Assembly (NCBI GenBank): GCA_019828545.1
Contig: JACVRA010000202.1
Span: 372,001 to 436,000 of the forward strand
Origin: Paracamarosporium sp. OC-R06-R3
Taxonomy: Eukaryota > Ascomycota > Dothideomycetes > Pleosporales > Didymosphaeriaceae
Length of the DNA: 64,000 nt
Direction: 5' to 3'
The translations under genes and the position numbers were made by a program. The notes beneath the pieces were generated by a model. That model ran no database searches. It was not told where the DNA came from and saw nothing but the letters and a program-made list of their open reading frames with translations. Below, piece after piece: positions 41,476 through 52,286 of the stretch; within the stretch, counting starts at the first letter, position 1; every line of letters begins with the position of its first letter.

Positions 41476-42483
41476 ATGCTTCATCATCAGCCCCAGATCC
41501 TTTCTCCGCTTGCTGAGATGGACACCCATTCTTCTAGCTCCAGCCTCCGAGCACGAAAGATGTCCGCCGGTGGTAACAGGTCATGGTCGGAAGAAGAGGT
41601 ATGCACACTCTGTCCACCGGTTCTTACACCTATTGACGAAAACCAGGAGAACTACCTTTTGCAAACGCGTATGCAGAAGATGCCGTACAAGCACATCGCT
41701 GCGCACCTCAAGAAGACTGAGTTGGCATGCCGTCTGCATTACCACCAGTTGTCGCACGGTAGCCACCGCCGTAAGCGCACCTCATCTGTTTCCTCGTCGG
41801 CTTCCTGCAGCTCCGCCGGCCAATCTCCGGCTTATTCAATGGCAGTGGACAATGATGAGTACTCTCAATCATCCCGCCACGGCTCGCCCATGAGCTACAC
41901 CGGCGGCAGCCCGCATGTGAGGTCCGCTTCGATCGGCACCTCGCCCGGTCGCAACCAGCATAAGATTCTTCTCCCTAAGCCGCGCCCAATGACTCCCCGA
42001 GAGTCCCCTGAGCCCCACAACGCTCTCCGTATCAACACCGGCGTAGCACACCAGCCAAAGATAGTCGATACGGACCGTCTTCGTGCTATCTACGAGGCCC
42101 GCCGTCAGCAATTCTGGGCCACCATTGCTGCCGACTATGGCGCTGACGTTTCTCCATCTCAGCTTGAGGAGATCTGGCGTTCTGGGTCAAACGCGGTCCG
42201 CCCGCCGACCCCTGATGCTTCTCCTGATGGCAGCATCATGCACAACCCTGTGCTGAAACCCTCGCCCTTCACCTACAACTCTCCAATCAGCAGCGATGCC
42301 AGCAAGCACTACGGCACCATGAACATCAGCGCTGTCTCGGCACCCGAGCGCATGCCCTACGTGCTGCCTATGCCGGTTCCTTCTGTTGGCCGACCTCGAG
42401 CTGGAACATGGAGCTCTGCTCCTCGCGACAACATGCCCATTGCGAGTCTGTTGACCGAGGACAAGCACCCTCGTGCTCAGTAG
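41476..42483 (+). CDS. SANT/Myb-like protein (cluster member C)
   Basis: ATG at 41476. The frame is open for 335 codons, but a 48-nt GT-AG intron (41599-41646, GTATGC donor, CCAG acceptor) interrupts a SANT repeat. Removing it restores RSWSEEE-ENYLLQTRMQKM and gives 319 aa. The repeat continues HIAAHLKKTELACRLHYHQLSHG and a basic HRRKR. The middle is Ser/Pro-rich (LLPKPRPMTPRESPEP), and a second, weaker SANT-like unit follows (TDRLRAIYEARRQQFW, DVSPSQLEEIW). Since the intron length is divisible by three and has no stop, both spliced and retained forms are translatable. Two more ATGs (41518, 41560) lie close to the start. Probable transcription regulator of unknown target. Confidence 0.85.
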   Translation: MLHHQPQILSPLAEMDTHSSSSSLRARKMSAGGNRSWSEEEVCTLCPPVLTPIDENQENYLLQTRMQKMPYKHIAAHLKKTELACRLHYHQLSHGSHRRKRTSSVSSSASCSSAGQSPAYSMAVDNDEYSQSSRHGSPMSYTGGSPHVRSASIGTSPGRNQHKILLPKPRPMTPRESPEPHNALRINTGVAHQPKIVDTDRLRAIYEARRQQFWATIAADYGADVSPSQLEEIWRSGSNAVRPPTPDASPDGSIMHNPVLKPSPFTYNSPISSDASKHYGTMNISAVSAPERMPYVLPMPVPSVGRPRAGTWSSAPRDNMPIASLLTEDKHPRAQ

Positions 42484-45318
42484 AGAAGGTTCCATTGGGC
42501 GGACACATTTTCTTTTTTATCTCAATCTTGTGTACGAATTTTCTTCTTACTTTCGTTAATCCTATTTCAAACTACCTCTTTAGTACAATGTTCTAGGTAG
42601 CATTAGGCTCGTGTCGGTCATAGACGATTAGTCGCCGACACCCGCCCTGGACCAAGGAGTATTATCGGTTGGATTCGTTGTCTTCAAACGCGAAATGTCA
42701 AGGGTGCAACTGGTTAAGCGATGCAGTAGAACCAAAGGCAGCAAAAACAATTGAAAATCCACTTGGCCAATTAGTGCCGCCCTTGATACTTGGTACCTTG
42801 CGGTTACTTGTTAGAGATCTGATACAGGGACGTGATGTGGCTTCCAGGAGTGCAGGTGTGTCGCTTGGCGCGCGGCTTGTACTTATGTGCTCCTATTATT
42901 ACTTTGCGCAGCAACTGCGGCATCCAAGGGATAACTTATACTAGAACTCTCGTAGAGAAGCAATTAAAAACCTATCATCGTTCCCTGACATTTTGGCAAG
43001 AATGGTCCTTGCAATGCGCAGGGAGTTTTGAAGAGCTTCGCCTTCAACCTCGATGATCTTTTGTGGCCTCGTGACTTGGCCCCACACGATCTTTAGTTAC
43101 ACAATACGAGGCTCCCACCTGCCGTTTTGGGCGTTCTGGAACTGGCGCTAGAGTTCTCAAACGTGACTCGTTGCACGTGCCCGCTAAACGAGCACGTGAA
43201 ATCCGAGACAGCTCTAGAGCGGGATGTGAGTAACTGTCTTCTGTCCCCACGCAGAGATCTATCCGATATTCGGTCCGTAGTGGACTCTTGGAAAACAGAC
43301 TGGAGAGACGACAAACGCGAACGAGAAGCAGTTGAAACATTTCATTCAAGTTTATCTTGCCAACTACTGGTAATTGGGAACAGCTTCGCCTGGAACGTTC
43401 ACCAACACTCATTACCCAGTCTCCGGGCCACATACTCGAGCCTTTCCAACGACTTCGTCGTATGCAAAGCCCTTCAAGATACAAGCCAGAGGACATAGAG
43501 ACTCTGTGGTGTGCGTTAACTCGGTGCAAACTCTTCCACGAATCAAACATTCTCCTACCCACGAGTCAGAATCCAGAAAGACACCACCGTCATGACGGCT
43601 GACAAGTGGGCAGCTCCACTCGCCCTGTCACTGCTGCAGCACGCACGGCCAGGGTATTTTTAGTCAAGCAGCAAGGCTGTTGAAGCGGTGGTGTGACGCC
43701 ACATGCGCGGTTGTGTGGCGCCGCATCAGTCTCCGAGGCCGTTCCCCCTTTATCAGGCATGTAAATGCAGTTCGCCGATCAAAGCTTAATTCCACTGCCT
43801 GCTCGCACGCCTGTCAGCGGGGGAGGCATGTCTTGTTTTGAGCATGGGCTGCAATGCTTGGGACGGAGCCGCTTTGCTCTCCGCCCATCTCCCATCTTGA
43901 TACTCGCTTCTCGAATGCGAGCAGAGCCTCATGCGACAGCCATGCATATTCTTCGCTCCACTGCATTCCGAACCTATAGTCTCGGTATTTGTCACGTTTC
44001 TCGATTGCAGGTCCTGTATACCCTGGAGTCTCTGACTAGTGAGATTGTATCCTGCGCGCTGCGCTTGTCGAACCTGGAGACGAAATTCATGCGTTATGGC
44101 AATGGTACCAGGGACGGCGTACCAAGCCAGTTTGCTGGGTCTCCGGGTCGGAGTCCGGGCGAGCAGATGCCTGGCGTCTGCATGAAGGCCTGAGGTCATG
44201 GAAGTGCATGTCGGAGGAAGCCACAGGAGCCGAGCAGGGCTGATATGATCTGTGGTAGATCTGAGCGGGTGGTCGTGCGTGGCTCGGGAACGAGATGGCG
44301 AGTGGACGGCGACGACGAGTCAGGCGTTGGCGACGGGAGACAGGCCGGACGCTCGCTGCATGTGGGCTCGACGTTTAACGGGCTGCCCGAACGGGAGCCT
44401 GCCCACGCCGCCCAAACCAAACCGTCCTCGCGTACCTGCGCTCATGCTCGCTGAATGACTCGCTGCGTCGCATCCACACTAGTCCCGGCCGTCCAGGTGC
44501 CGACCCCGGTCCGCCAACACTCAACCACCACGCTCCTCACGTCATGATCCATCCTCTTGCCCGCGTTAGAGCCTCACGCATGAATTTGCAGCCCTGCTTA
44601 GATTCCCATGCGCGCATGATCTTCATATTACAGCGGCATATGCGAGGCCTCTGCAAGCGAGATTTGATCCGAGGGCGAGAAGATGGGTTGGCGTGGGCGG
44701 GTCGCGCGATGCGATGATGTGTTAGGCGACGCGTTGCGGTCGCGTTTTGTCGTGACCGTAGGGCCGATAGGTGTGTTGGGTCAGACTCATTTCCATGTAG
44801 ACACTTTTGTGCGAAAGTGCGAAAGTGCGAGGTGATAGAGGATCAAGTGCACCGGTCTCCGTTTTCATTCTCGAAGACGTCGGATCGGGATTCACAGTAC
44901 CAAACGGTCCGACTACGAAACGGATGCTGACGAATACCCACGCCCACTCAGAGTACGCCAGAGTACACTAAAAGAGGAGCTGCTTATATGTCAGCACTCA
45001 CCGTACCATCGTCGGAAGCCAAGAAGCAGCTACGAGATACTTTTTACAAGATTCGAAAGCGTACATTCGTGAACGAGTACGCACGGGTTGAGCAGATTAT
45101 GGAATCTCCACATGCTTCGCTGACGATTTCAAAGCAATGACATCAAGTTGCAGCCGCGAAGTTGAGCCACGGTACTACTGTAGACGGAACGAAAAAAACA
45201 TTATATATGTGAGGGGTAGATGAGAAGGTTCTTGCATTCATCAACAGAGTACTTCAGTAACCTTGAGACCACTTGCTGCAATCAATCCCCTCTACATACA
45301 CACACCACATCAACAAAT
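42484..45318. other. Intergenic region
   Basis: 2.8 kb between SANT gene C and the Rid-family gene. The minus-strand frame at 43044-43562 and others lack domains. A 7-bp hairpin CGCCACA/TGTGGCG lies at 43697-43720, and a repeated GTGCGAAA near 44810-44825. A 50-codon frame starts at 44987 (MSALTVPSSEAKK) but has no match I recognise. No gene supported. Confidence 0.5.
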
Positions 45319-45845
45319 ATGTCCCACCTCCAATACTATTCGTACGTGCTGTTACGCATCTCAAACATATACCTGCAAGTCTCCTAACGCAGTGGGATAG
45401 TTACAAAGGCGTCGGCGAGCGAAACGTCAAGCAATACGGCTACCAGCAAGCCGTAAGAGTCGGCGACCGTATCGAGTGCTCCGGCCAAGGTAGCCTCCCC
45501 CCTTTCCCTTCCCAATGACACAAACATATTCACACGATCTCTCTTCTAGGTGGCTGGGACCCAGAAACCGGGAAGATCAACACCGAAATCAACGCGCAGA
45601 TCGAACAAGCGTTTGCCAATGTTGACCTCTGTCTGCGCGATGCGGGCGGCAAGGGCTGGGAACAGGTCTTCAGAGTGAACAGTTACCATGTGCCGTTGAA
45701 CAACGAGGCGCTTCAGGCGATGGTGAATGGGTTCAAGAAGTGGATGCCGGGGCATTCGCCGATTTGGACGACGGTGGGGGTGCAGAGGTTGGGCGAGGAT
45801 GATATGAGGGTTGAGATTGAGGTTGTGGCTCATGATCCGAAATAA
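45319..45845 (+). CDS. Rid-family (YjgF/YER057c/UK114) protein lacking the catalytic Arg
   Basis: Exons 45319-45341, 45401-45489 and 45550-45845 give 135 aa, with a very short first exon (23 nt). The acceptor at 45400 was chosen because it alone restores the reading frame of the fold (YYSYKGVGERNVKQYGYQQA). The sequence follows the Rid fold: VRVGDRIECSGQGGWDPETG, an INAQIEQAFANVDLCLRDAG helix, and VGVQRLGEDDMRVEIEVVA. In RidA enzymes a conserved Arg (Arg105 in E. coli, in PARS) binds the substrate carboxylate for imine hydrolysis. Aligning from the downstream R-L pair, this protein has Trp110 there (SPIWTTVG). It therefore probably belongs to an Arg-less Rid subgroup whose reaction is not known to me. 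Confidence 0.88.
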
Positions 45846-48800
45846 GAGGCTAAGGGGATGGTATGAGTTTGTTCGAGGTAGTGTGTTGGTCGTAAAAGTA
45901 GTGTTGTAGAGAATGTAAATACGGTGTTCTGTGAGATATTTAGTGTACAGCTTGTATGACATGTGACTAAGTTCAATTATATAGTGAGTAGGAAGTCACT
46001 CACTCAAGGGAATCGCAAGGCGATCAGTCAATATTGTAATTACCCTATCGGCTGGTACTTGATCTCTGCGGTAGCAGAACTAATCTGTATATGAAGCATT
46101 TGGTTTATTGAGATCTCGTTAAAACACCACAGTCGTGAACATGCACTTCACATCCTACATACCCTCTAGTCTACAATAGATGCAGCTCTACAACAGCCTT
46201 GTATAGTCCCTTTCTCTTATATCACCACCAAAGCCACTACAAAACCGGAACATAAGATTACTCCCATCTCAAAAATCCAACTACATACCAACATCCATCA
46301 ATTCCTCCCGATCATTCTCCTTGTCCATCGTTTCACAATGTCATCAATTCCCCTAGCGACTCCGCGCTCAGCCAGTGCCTCATTTTCGCCTTCCTACATT
46401 CTGCAACTTCATGACTATCAGAGCCAGGATCTTGCTTGAACCGATCTCAATTGTGTTTTACATTTGACAAGCATATGAATTCCATCGACCCATTATGTTG
46501 TGGAAGAGGTTGCTTCAATTTTTTGACATGTGTGAGTCTCGAGAAACGACACAAATGTAGAGGAGGATATACAAGGGTGAATAGCGAAATGTGGCATGCC
46601 CAATATGACTTCTCTTTGTGTTGTGTATGCCATGATGTACGCTTTGGAGCTAAGATCATGTCCCAAAGCCACGCCAATGGATACTAATACTGCAAATGGA
46701 TGACCACCTCGTAATTACGGAATCTTCCTGCCTATTTTGAAGAAGGAAGTGTAGAGGGTAACTGCGCATCGAATAGGAGGAGCATCTTTCCCACGATTTG
46801 TCTTTTGAAAAAAAAAAAAAAAAGGCCTTGGTATGCATTCTGGAGGACGAACAGTGTAAAAATAACCTCTCATCTTGACACAATAAAATTCTGCCCTCAT
46901 TTCATGAACTTACGTGGGGATTATGAGAACCAAAATGAACGACGCTTTTATGGAATTCTCGTCCCTTGTTCGTTTTTACTATTTTGGAGGCTTTTGAGTA
47001 GTTCCGCACTGTCTGTAAGTCCCTTCTAAACCGGGTTTATATGGGAAGTTTCGTCGTGGTCTCGTTGATGTCTTGAGGTTGCTTGGATATTCGAAGAACT
47101 TTAGAGAGACGCTTGAGTGTGAACTGCGAGCCTCGTGGCATGAAGGTTACCACCAATCTCACAATCAGACTAATTACTGCCATGATATACGGACGAGGTC
47201 CGCGTGATCATCGTGTCCTTCGCAGACTTAGTATCCACGTGCACGGCTCTTCTCGTCTTACACTTGGTAACAAAAGCCATGGCTAAATCTGCTAGATACG
47301 CTTAAATTAACGCGATGTTAGCTACGATCGACTACAGTATGAGCAGCTCCTATCTATACTACGCTATCTTCCAGCGCTGTTAACTGGTTTACTCCGCAGT
47401 GGGAAAGGCAAACTCTTTATGTCTAAACGTTTGACATAGTTTTGAGCTAAACCGGGGTGTATACTTCGTATCAACACAAGCCACCAGAGTGAATCATTTA
47501 TACTATTTAACCTCTTAAGATGAACGTTACCCCCTGACCTGTAAGAAACGACATACATATCCTAGGATGAGCGCAATATGATTGCACGCGAAGCAGATAT
47601 TAATTCCCACCCCAAGCACATGCACAACAACATACCACAGAAACCATCGGGATATCAGCTAATAGATAGGTTCTGCAGCTCACGCGCTAAATAATCAATG
47701 AATTAGCGTTGCATGTTAAGCTAGCACGGAGCGTAAAAGTCCTGAATGAATAGGGAATTTCGAAGAACGCCAGGCCGTTCCAAGACTGAGAAGCCTTCTT
47801 ATCTACTCGATTCATATCTCACTTAATTAACAATTGCAGCAAATCCATCACTTTCGAATACTCTCGATGCATGTTATATGATACATACAACTTGCTGCGC
47901 CCCCACACACTACCCACAACCCCCCGCATGGCTTCTTTTATTTTATAGCTTAGTATCTGGCGTCTATAGATATCATCACCGAAATTCAGCTCTTTACAAA
48001 CTTAGACAACATACGTCATGAATCACAACACCATACATAGACCCCAAAAGCTGTACAAGCGACTTATACACACACTAGAACCAGGCCACCCTACATATAT
48101 CACCCAGGCTACACAGCGTAAAAGACGAGTAGTAGTACTGGTAAGCAAATCACTTAAACTGTATTATACTAGTCAAGTGCTCGTACCTATCCTCTAATTC
48201 AGGAGAATCATACATGACTAGTACCGGCTTACTACGTGATGATTGACAGGAAGAAAAAAAGGAAGCCCGTAGCGTGCAGACGTCCAGTTACACTCCCCAC
48301 ATCACAGGCGTAAGATCCTAATCTTGCACATCGCGCATAAACCACCGACCTATTCAGCTTACACCCGCTTTACCTCTCGACAACAGTGTGACGACCTGCT
48401 ATGAACCCTTCACCCACCCCCACTACCCCACTACATCACGATATACAAAACCACTCACTCAAAGCTCAATCATTTCAGTGATCATGAAGCGTTACTCATT
48501 CGTGCCTATTTTCTCCATTCCATCCCTCTCTCCTTCCCACCCCATTCAATACCCCTCACCCCAAAAAACGTACTATACAATCCACAAACCAGGCAAGCAG
48601 CAAGCAAGCAAGCAAGTAAATAAGCGCTCAAGTATTTATCAAAGGTATATTCCAGAACCGAAGAGCGAAAGCAAAGAAAAGCCGAACACAACACAACGCG
48701 ACGCGACGCACCGCCAAACGCAAGCCAACGCAAGCCAACGCAACGCAACGAAACGAAACCAGCCGTAACATCATGCGTGATCGCGAAATCGCTAGAAAGC

Positions 48801-48902
48801 CAGATCCCAGATGCTGGACGGTACGTACGGTATGAGAAATATTAGATAGGAAATTATGCCGCAGGGCTGTAGATGGTTGGGGGGAGGGAGATGATCGTCT
48901 TC
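45846..48902. other. AT-rich intergenic region with low-complexity repeats
   Basis: 3 kb between the Rid-family gene and the converging 1,127-aa gene. It holds a homopolymer A run near 46807-46823, an AAGC-type tetranucleotide repeat near 48593-48617 and a CGCAA/CGCGA-type pentanucleotide tract near 48695-48760. No coding region or RNA gene recognised. Confidence 0.5.
48695..48760. repeat. Degenerate pentanucleotide tract
   Basis: Repeated CGACG, CGCAA and CGAAA units follow one another, close to the 3' end of the 1,127-aa gene. Simple-sequence repeat. Confidence 0.7.
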
Positions 48903-51900
48903 TTAGGCAATTGCTCCGCCAGGCGTTCCCGGCTCAACGTACCACCTCCCGCCGATGCTCTTTCTTAATGCTTCGCGCCTCCTCTCCGCTCTCTTCTCTC
49001 GGAAGCGTTCTTTCACGCCGCTTAGGCCAATGTACTGCACCTGCACGCCTTTCAAACCAGGAATGTTTTTGCCCTGCCGCCATGTTTCGGTGCGTCGCCT
49101 TGGTCTCTCGAGCGTGCTTGAAGACGACATGGAGGATGTGCGTGAAGATCGTTTCTGAACGCGTGCGGACTGGGAACGGCGAAAAGAGAGGGTGGGTGGC
49201 TGGATGAGTATCTTGGGCGCGTCACGCTTACTCCATTTACTCGAGGCACTGCGAGAGGGGAGGTTGATCTGAGGCTTTCGCCTGTTGGTACCTGCTCTCT
49301 CGACGCCGAGAGAGTTTCCGATCAGGAAACCATTGGGTTTCTTCAAGTTGTTTGTAAGTCTTCTGCCTATGGCGCTCCGTTTCCGTGGTGAGGGTGGCTC
49401 AGAATCGTCGTCCTCGACGTCGCTTGTGTCTCCGCCGCGCGGCAGCACATCATCATCACTTTCGGAATCACTATCTTCGAATCCGTCCCAGAAGCCACGC
49501 GGGCGCCAGAAAGGATGCAGACTGCCATCTTCGTCGTTGACTGTTGGGATTTGAAGTTGGCCATGGCCGGTGTTGGAAACACCAGCAGATCGACCACGCA
49601 TGCTGGACGCACGGGCAAGGAAAGGCGATATGAAGTTATCCGAGTAGCGGCGTGCGCGTTGTTTCAGAGAGAGGCGGCGCTGTGGGTGCGAGTCGGACTG
49701 CTTCGGTGGACCTGGCACAAGTTGACGTTCGAGTTCTTCAGCGGGAGTGGGCGGTATGAATTTGATCACAGGCGGTTCCGGCGGCTTACGAGGGTTTTTG
49801 AGCGGCGAATCTACCGCCGTGAAAGTAGGTAGATCGATTTGCATTGGTGGGGTCGAAGGCTCAAAGGTGAGAGTAGGCTTCGGCAGCTGCTTCGGTGGGC
49901 CTTCGCTTGCTTCAAAGAACGGCGGCGTGGAAGGTTCCTCAAGCTCTTCTACATCAGGTGTGGTAAAATGCACATCATTTGCAATCTGTTTATGCTCTGA
50001 AGGCTGTAGACTCGCCCGTGCGACTTGTTGCACGACGAGCAAAGAATTGTTGTTGTGAGGGTAAATGCTTACGGCCGTTGCTTCACTGACCTCGATAGGT
50101 GTATCGGAGACTTGCGAGAATGGAGTCGTCTGAGAGAAAAGATGACGAGCCATGGCGTGCTCATCGGTCCTTGGAGTGGATCTGTCGAAGCTGACGCGGC
50201 CGTTTTCATCAGTGTGGAAAGAATGCCATTCATGGCTTGATCGGGGGAGCTCCTCTGTATGCACACGGTCCAAGCTAGAGCGCAAAAGCGCGTCTCGTGA
50301 ATTCGACGTGTGATCTTGGCTATGTGAGCTTCGTCGTCTTTCCTCGGAACGTCCGCGTGTAGATGCTGATCCTCGACGCACAGTTGGTGCAGTATCAGTT
50401 GATGAAGCCCGCGCCTTTGTTGAAGATTCCTGAGTTTGCGGAGATTCGACGGCTGTAGCCTGTGCAGCTTCGGTCTCCGCTAACAAGTGGCGTACCCTTT
50501 CCAGCATGGCAGATGGAGGCCGAGTCTCCTGCTCTTCCAGATCATAGACCTCGTGATCAACCTCTGAAATGTCGCTTTTGTGCTCATTGGGAAGTTCCGT
50601 TGGGATTTCAGGCAGCGATTTATTAACATTAGGCGTGCTTTTTGGTGCTCCCGTCCTCCGCGACGGTGACTTTTCGTGGCTCGGTTTCTGAACATCCGCA
50701 CATGGTGGTGAGGCTGCTTTTACGTAAGCTAATTTCGACGACGTCTTCCGTTCGCGTTTCGGACTAGGACTTTCAGGCGGAGATATGTCAAACACACTAT
50801 GTGCAGTGGAAGGAGTACGCGTTCTTGTTGTTGCCTCAGGCGCCGATGTGATACGTTTGTGAACGCTCCTGGCAGGTTGACTTCGTGTTATCGAATTCGA
50901 CCGGCTCATAATATCAGCCGCCGGTTGCAGCACGCTCTTAATCGATCGTTGATGAGCTAAAGTGACCGCAGCGCTTTCCTCTGCACGCTGTCGGAGAGAT
51001 GCCGGTGTAGCAGTACGGTCGCCCATAGTAGCAGAATCAGAACTGATCCGTTTGCTTCTATCATTGATGTTGGCTTTTTTATGGACTAGTCGATGCAGCG
51101 GTATGTCGTCCGATCGCATAGATGCACGAGAGTAGATTGGCGTCCCATACTCGGGGGGTGAGTCTGTACCTCGCCTGTATGCCAAATTCTTCCCCGAATG
51201 ACGCAAGGTTTGCCGTCGTTGCGGAGGCGTGACCACGACCATGGCTTCCACCACGGCTGACGACATAGATGATCCGGAGAAACGCTTTCGTTCAACTTCG
51301 CTGGCCTGGTCCTGCAATACGTCTACAGCCTCAATGGGCCAATTGATTGATTTCGCGAAGTTCTCAATAGAAGGCGAGTGCGGACTGAAACGGCTTGCCT
51401 CGACGCGCTCGCGAAGACTGGAGCTCCGCCGCGGCGTGAGCCCAGCTGCTGAGGGTGCAACTGGAGATGCAGGCTTGGGAAGATCCGACTTCTTCTGCGG
51501 AGACGGCTTCTTGTCTCGCTTTCTGCGCACCGTCACGTTTCGCATCAAATTTGTATCCCATTCCCGATCTGGTATCTCCTCCACTTCTAGGTCACCCTTG
51601 CCATTCAGCCCGCTATCAATTTTGTTCGCCTCGTCTTCGAGCGGCGCTGCTATAATGGTATTCCTTGGAGTAGTATCATCTTCCTCACGCTCGAAGGCCA
51701 GACCTAATCCCCGATCCTCTTCCACAATGCTCAACCGCGCGCCTGTGGGGGTGCTCGATCGACTTTCTGCTTCAGACGACATAGGTTCCTCTCTGGCGGT
51801 CGTGAAGGAGTCGGCGCGAGATGAGGCATACGTAAAAAGGGCCGGGCGTTCAGGAGTCGCCATGGATGCGTCTGCTCTTCGCGGTGGACTAGGATCAGGC

Positions 51901-52286
51901 GTGGGAGGGCTGCGCTGGTTAACGGGGGTACTTAAAGTCGACTTGCGCGACGTCAGCGAGGTCACGACGCTGTCCGCATGGGGCGGAGGACTGTAACTGG
52001 TGGCTGGTAACCCGTCCTGGGAGTTCGAAGGTGGAGTTGGCGGAAGACCACTCTCTGCTCCGTCCAGAGCTGGGGCAGGCGCCAGAGGTGTCGGGGACGG
52101 TAGCTCGCTGCTGACCTGCGACTCGGTATCATCGTCTCGCCACAGCGTCTCCTCCTTCAGCGCGGCGGGTTCAAGGCTGCGATAGTCGTCGCTGCGGCGC
52201 GGAAGCGGCTTATGAGAGCGAAGGTTTGGCGAAGCGGTGAAAGAGGACTCGAGCAATGCGTATGCTTCTGAGGGCAGGTCGGACAT
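48903..52286 (-). CDS. Large disordered Ser/Pro/Arg-rich protein, function unknown
   Basis: One uninterrupted frame of 1,127 aa from the ATG at 52286 (MSDLPSEAYALLESSFTASP). I recognise no catalytic or structural domain. The sequence is dominated by Ser, Pro, Arg, Thr and Glu, with many possible SP/TP phosphorylation sites and basic clusters (RRKRDKKPSPQKK). An acidic stretch with DSDSESDDD lies about 200 residues before the end. The C-terminal 120 residues look more conserved and basic (WRQGKNIPGLKGVQVQYIGL, then KERFREKRAERRREALRKS), probably the functional core and possibly helical. Length without a stop in GC-balanced DNA and biased composition argue it is real. A cytoskeletal, polarity or signalling scaffold is possible but not supported by motif. 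It is divergent from the 1,355-aa gene across 2.5 kb. Confidence 0.75.
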   Translation of the reverse strand: MSDLPSEAYALLESSFTASPNLRSHKPLPRRSDDYRSLEPAALKEETLWRDDDTESQVSSELPSPTPLAPAPALDGAESGLPPTPPSNSQDGLPATSYSPPPHADSVVTSLTSRKSTLSTPVNQRSPPTPDPSPPRRADASMATPERPALFTYASSRADSFTTAREEPMSSEAESRSSTPTGARLSIVEEDRGLGLAFEREEDDTTPRNTIIAAPLEDEANKIDSGLNGKGDLEVEEIPDREWDTNLMRNVTVRRKRDKKPSPQKKSDLPKPASPVAPSAAGLTPRRSSSLRERVEASRFSPHSPSIENFAKSINWPIEAVDVLQDQASEVERKRFSGSSMSSAVVEAMVVVTPPQRRQTLRHSGKNLAYRRGTDSPPEYGTPIYSRASMRSDDIPLHRLVHKKANINDRSKRISSDSATMGDRTATPASLRQRAEESAAVTLAHQRSIKSVLQPAADIMSRSNSITRSQPARSVHKRITSAPEATTRTRTPSTAHSVFDISPPESPSPKRERKTSSKLAYVKAASPPCADVQKPSHEKSPSRRTGAPKSTPNVNKSLPEIPTELPNEHKSDISEVDHEVYDLEEQETRPPSAMLERVRHLLAETEAAQATAVESPQTQESSTKARASSTDTAPTVRRGSASTRGRSEERRRSSHSQDHTSNSRDALLRSSLDRVHTEELPRSSHEWHSFHTDENGRVSFDRSTPRTDEHAMARHLFSQTTPFSQVSDTPIEVSEATAVSIYPHNNNSLLVVQQVARASLQPSEHKQIANDVHFTTPDVEELEEPSTPPFFEASEGPPKQLPKPTLTFEPSTPPMQIDLPTFTAVDSPLKNPRKPPEPPVIKFIPPTPAEELERQLVPGPPKQSDSHPQRRLSLKQRARRYSDNFISPFLARASSMRGRSAGVSNTGHGQLQIPTVNDEDGSLHPFWRPRGFWDGFEDSDSESDDDVLPRGGDTSDVEDDDSEPPSPRKRSAIGRRLTNNLKKPNGFLIGNSLGVERAGTNRRKPQINLPSRSASSKWSKRDAPKILIQPPTLSFRRSQSARVQKRSSRTSSMSSSSTLERPRRRTETWRQGKNIPGLKGVQVQYIGLSGVKERFREKRAERRREALRKSIGGRWYVEPGTPGGAIA

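Noticed and set aside
43044..43562. 172-codon minus frame
   Set aside because: No domain, overlapped by plus-strand frames of similar length, intergenic composition.
44987..45139. 50-codon frame MSALTVPSSEAKK...
   Set aside because: Too short, no recognised family, and not joinable to the Rid-family exons.
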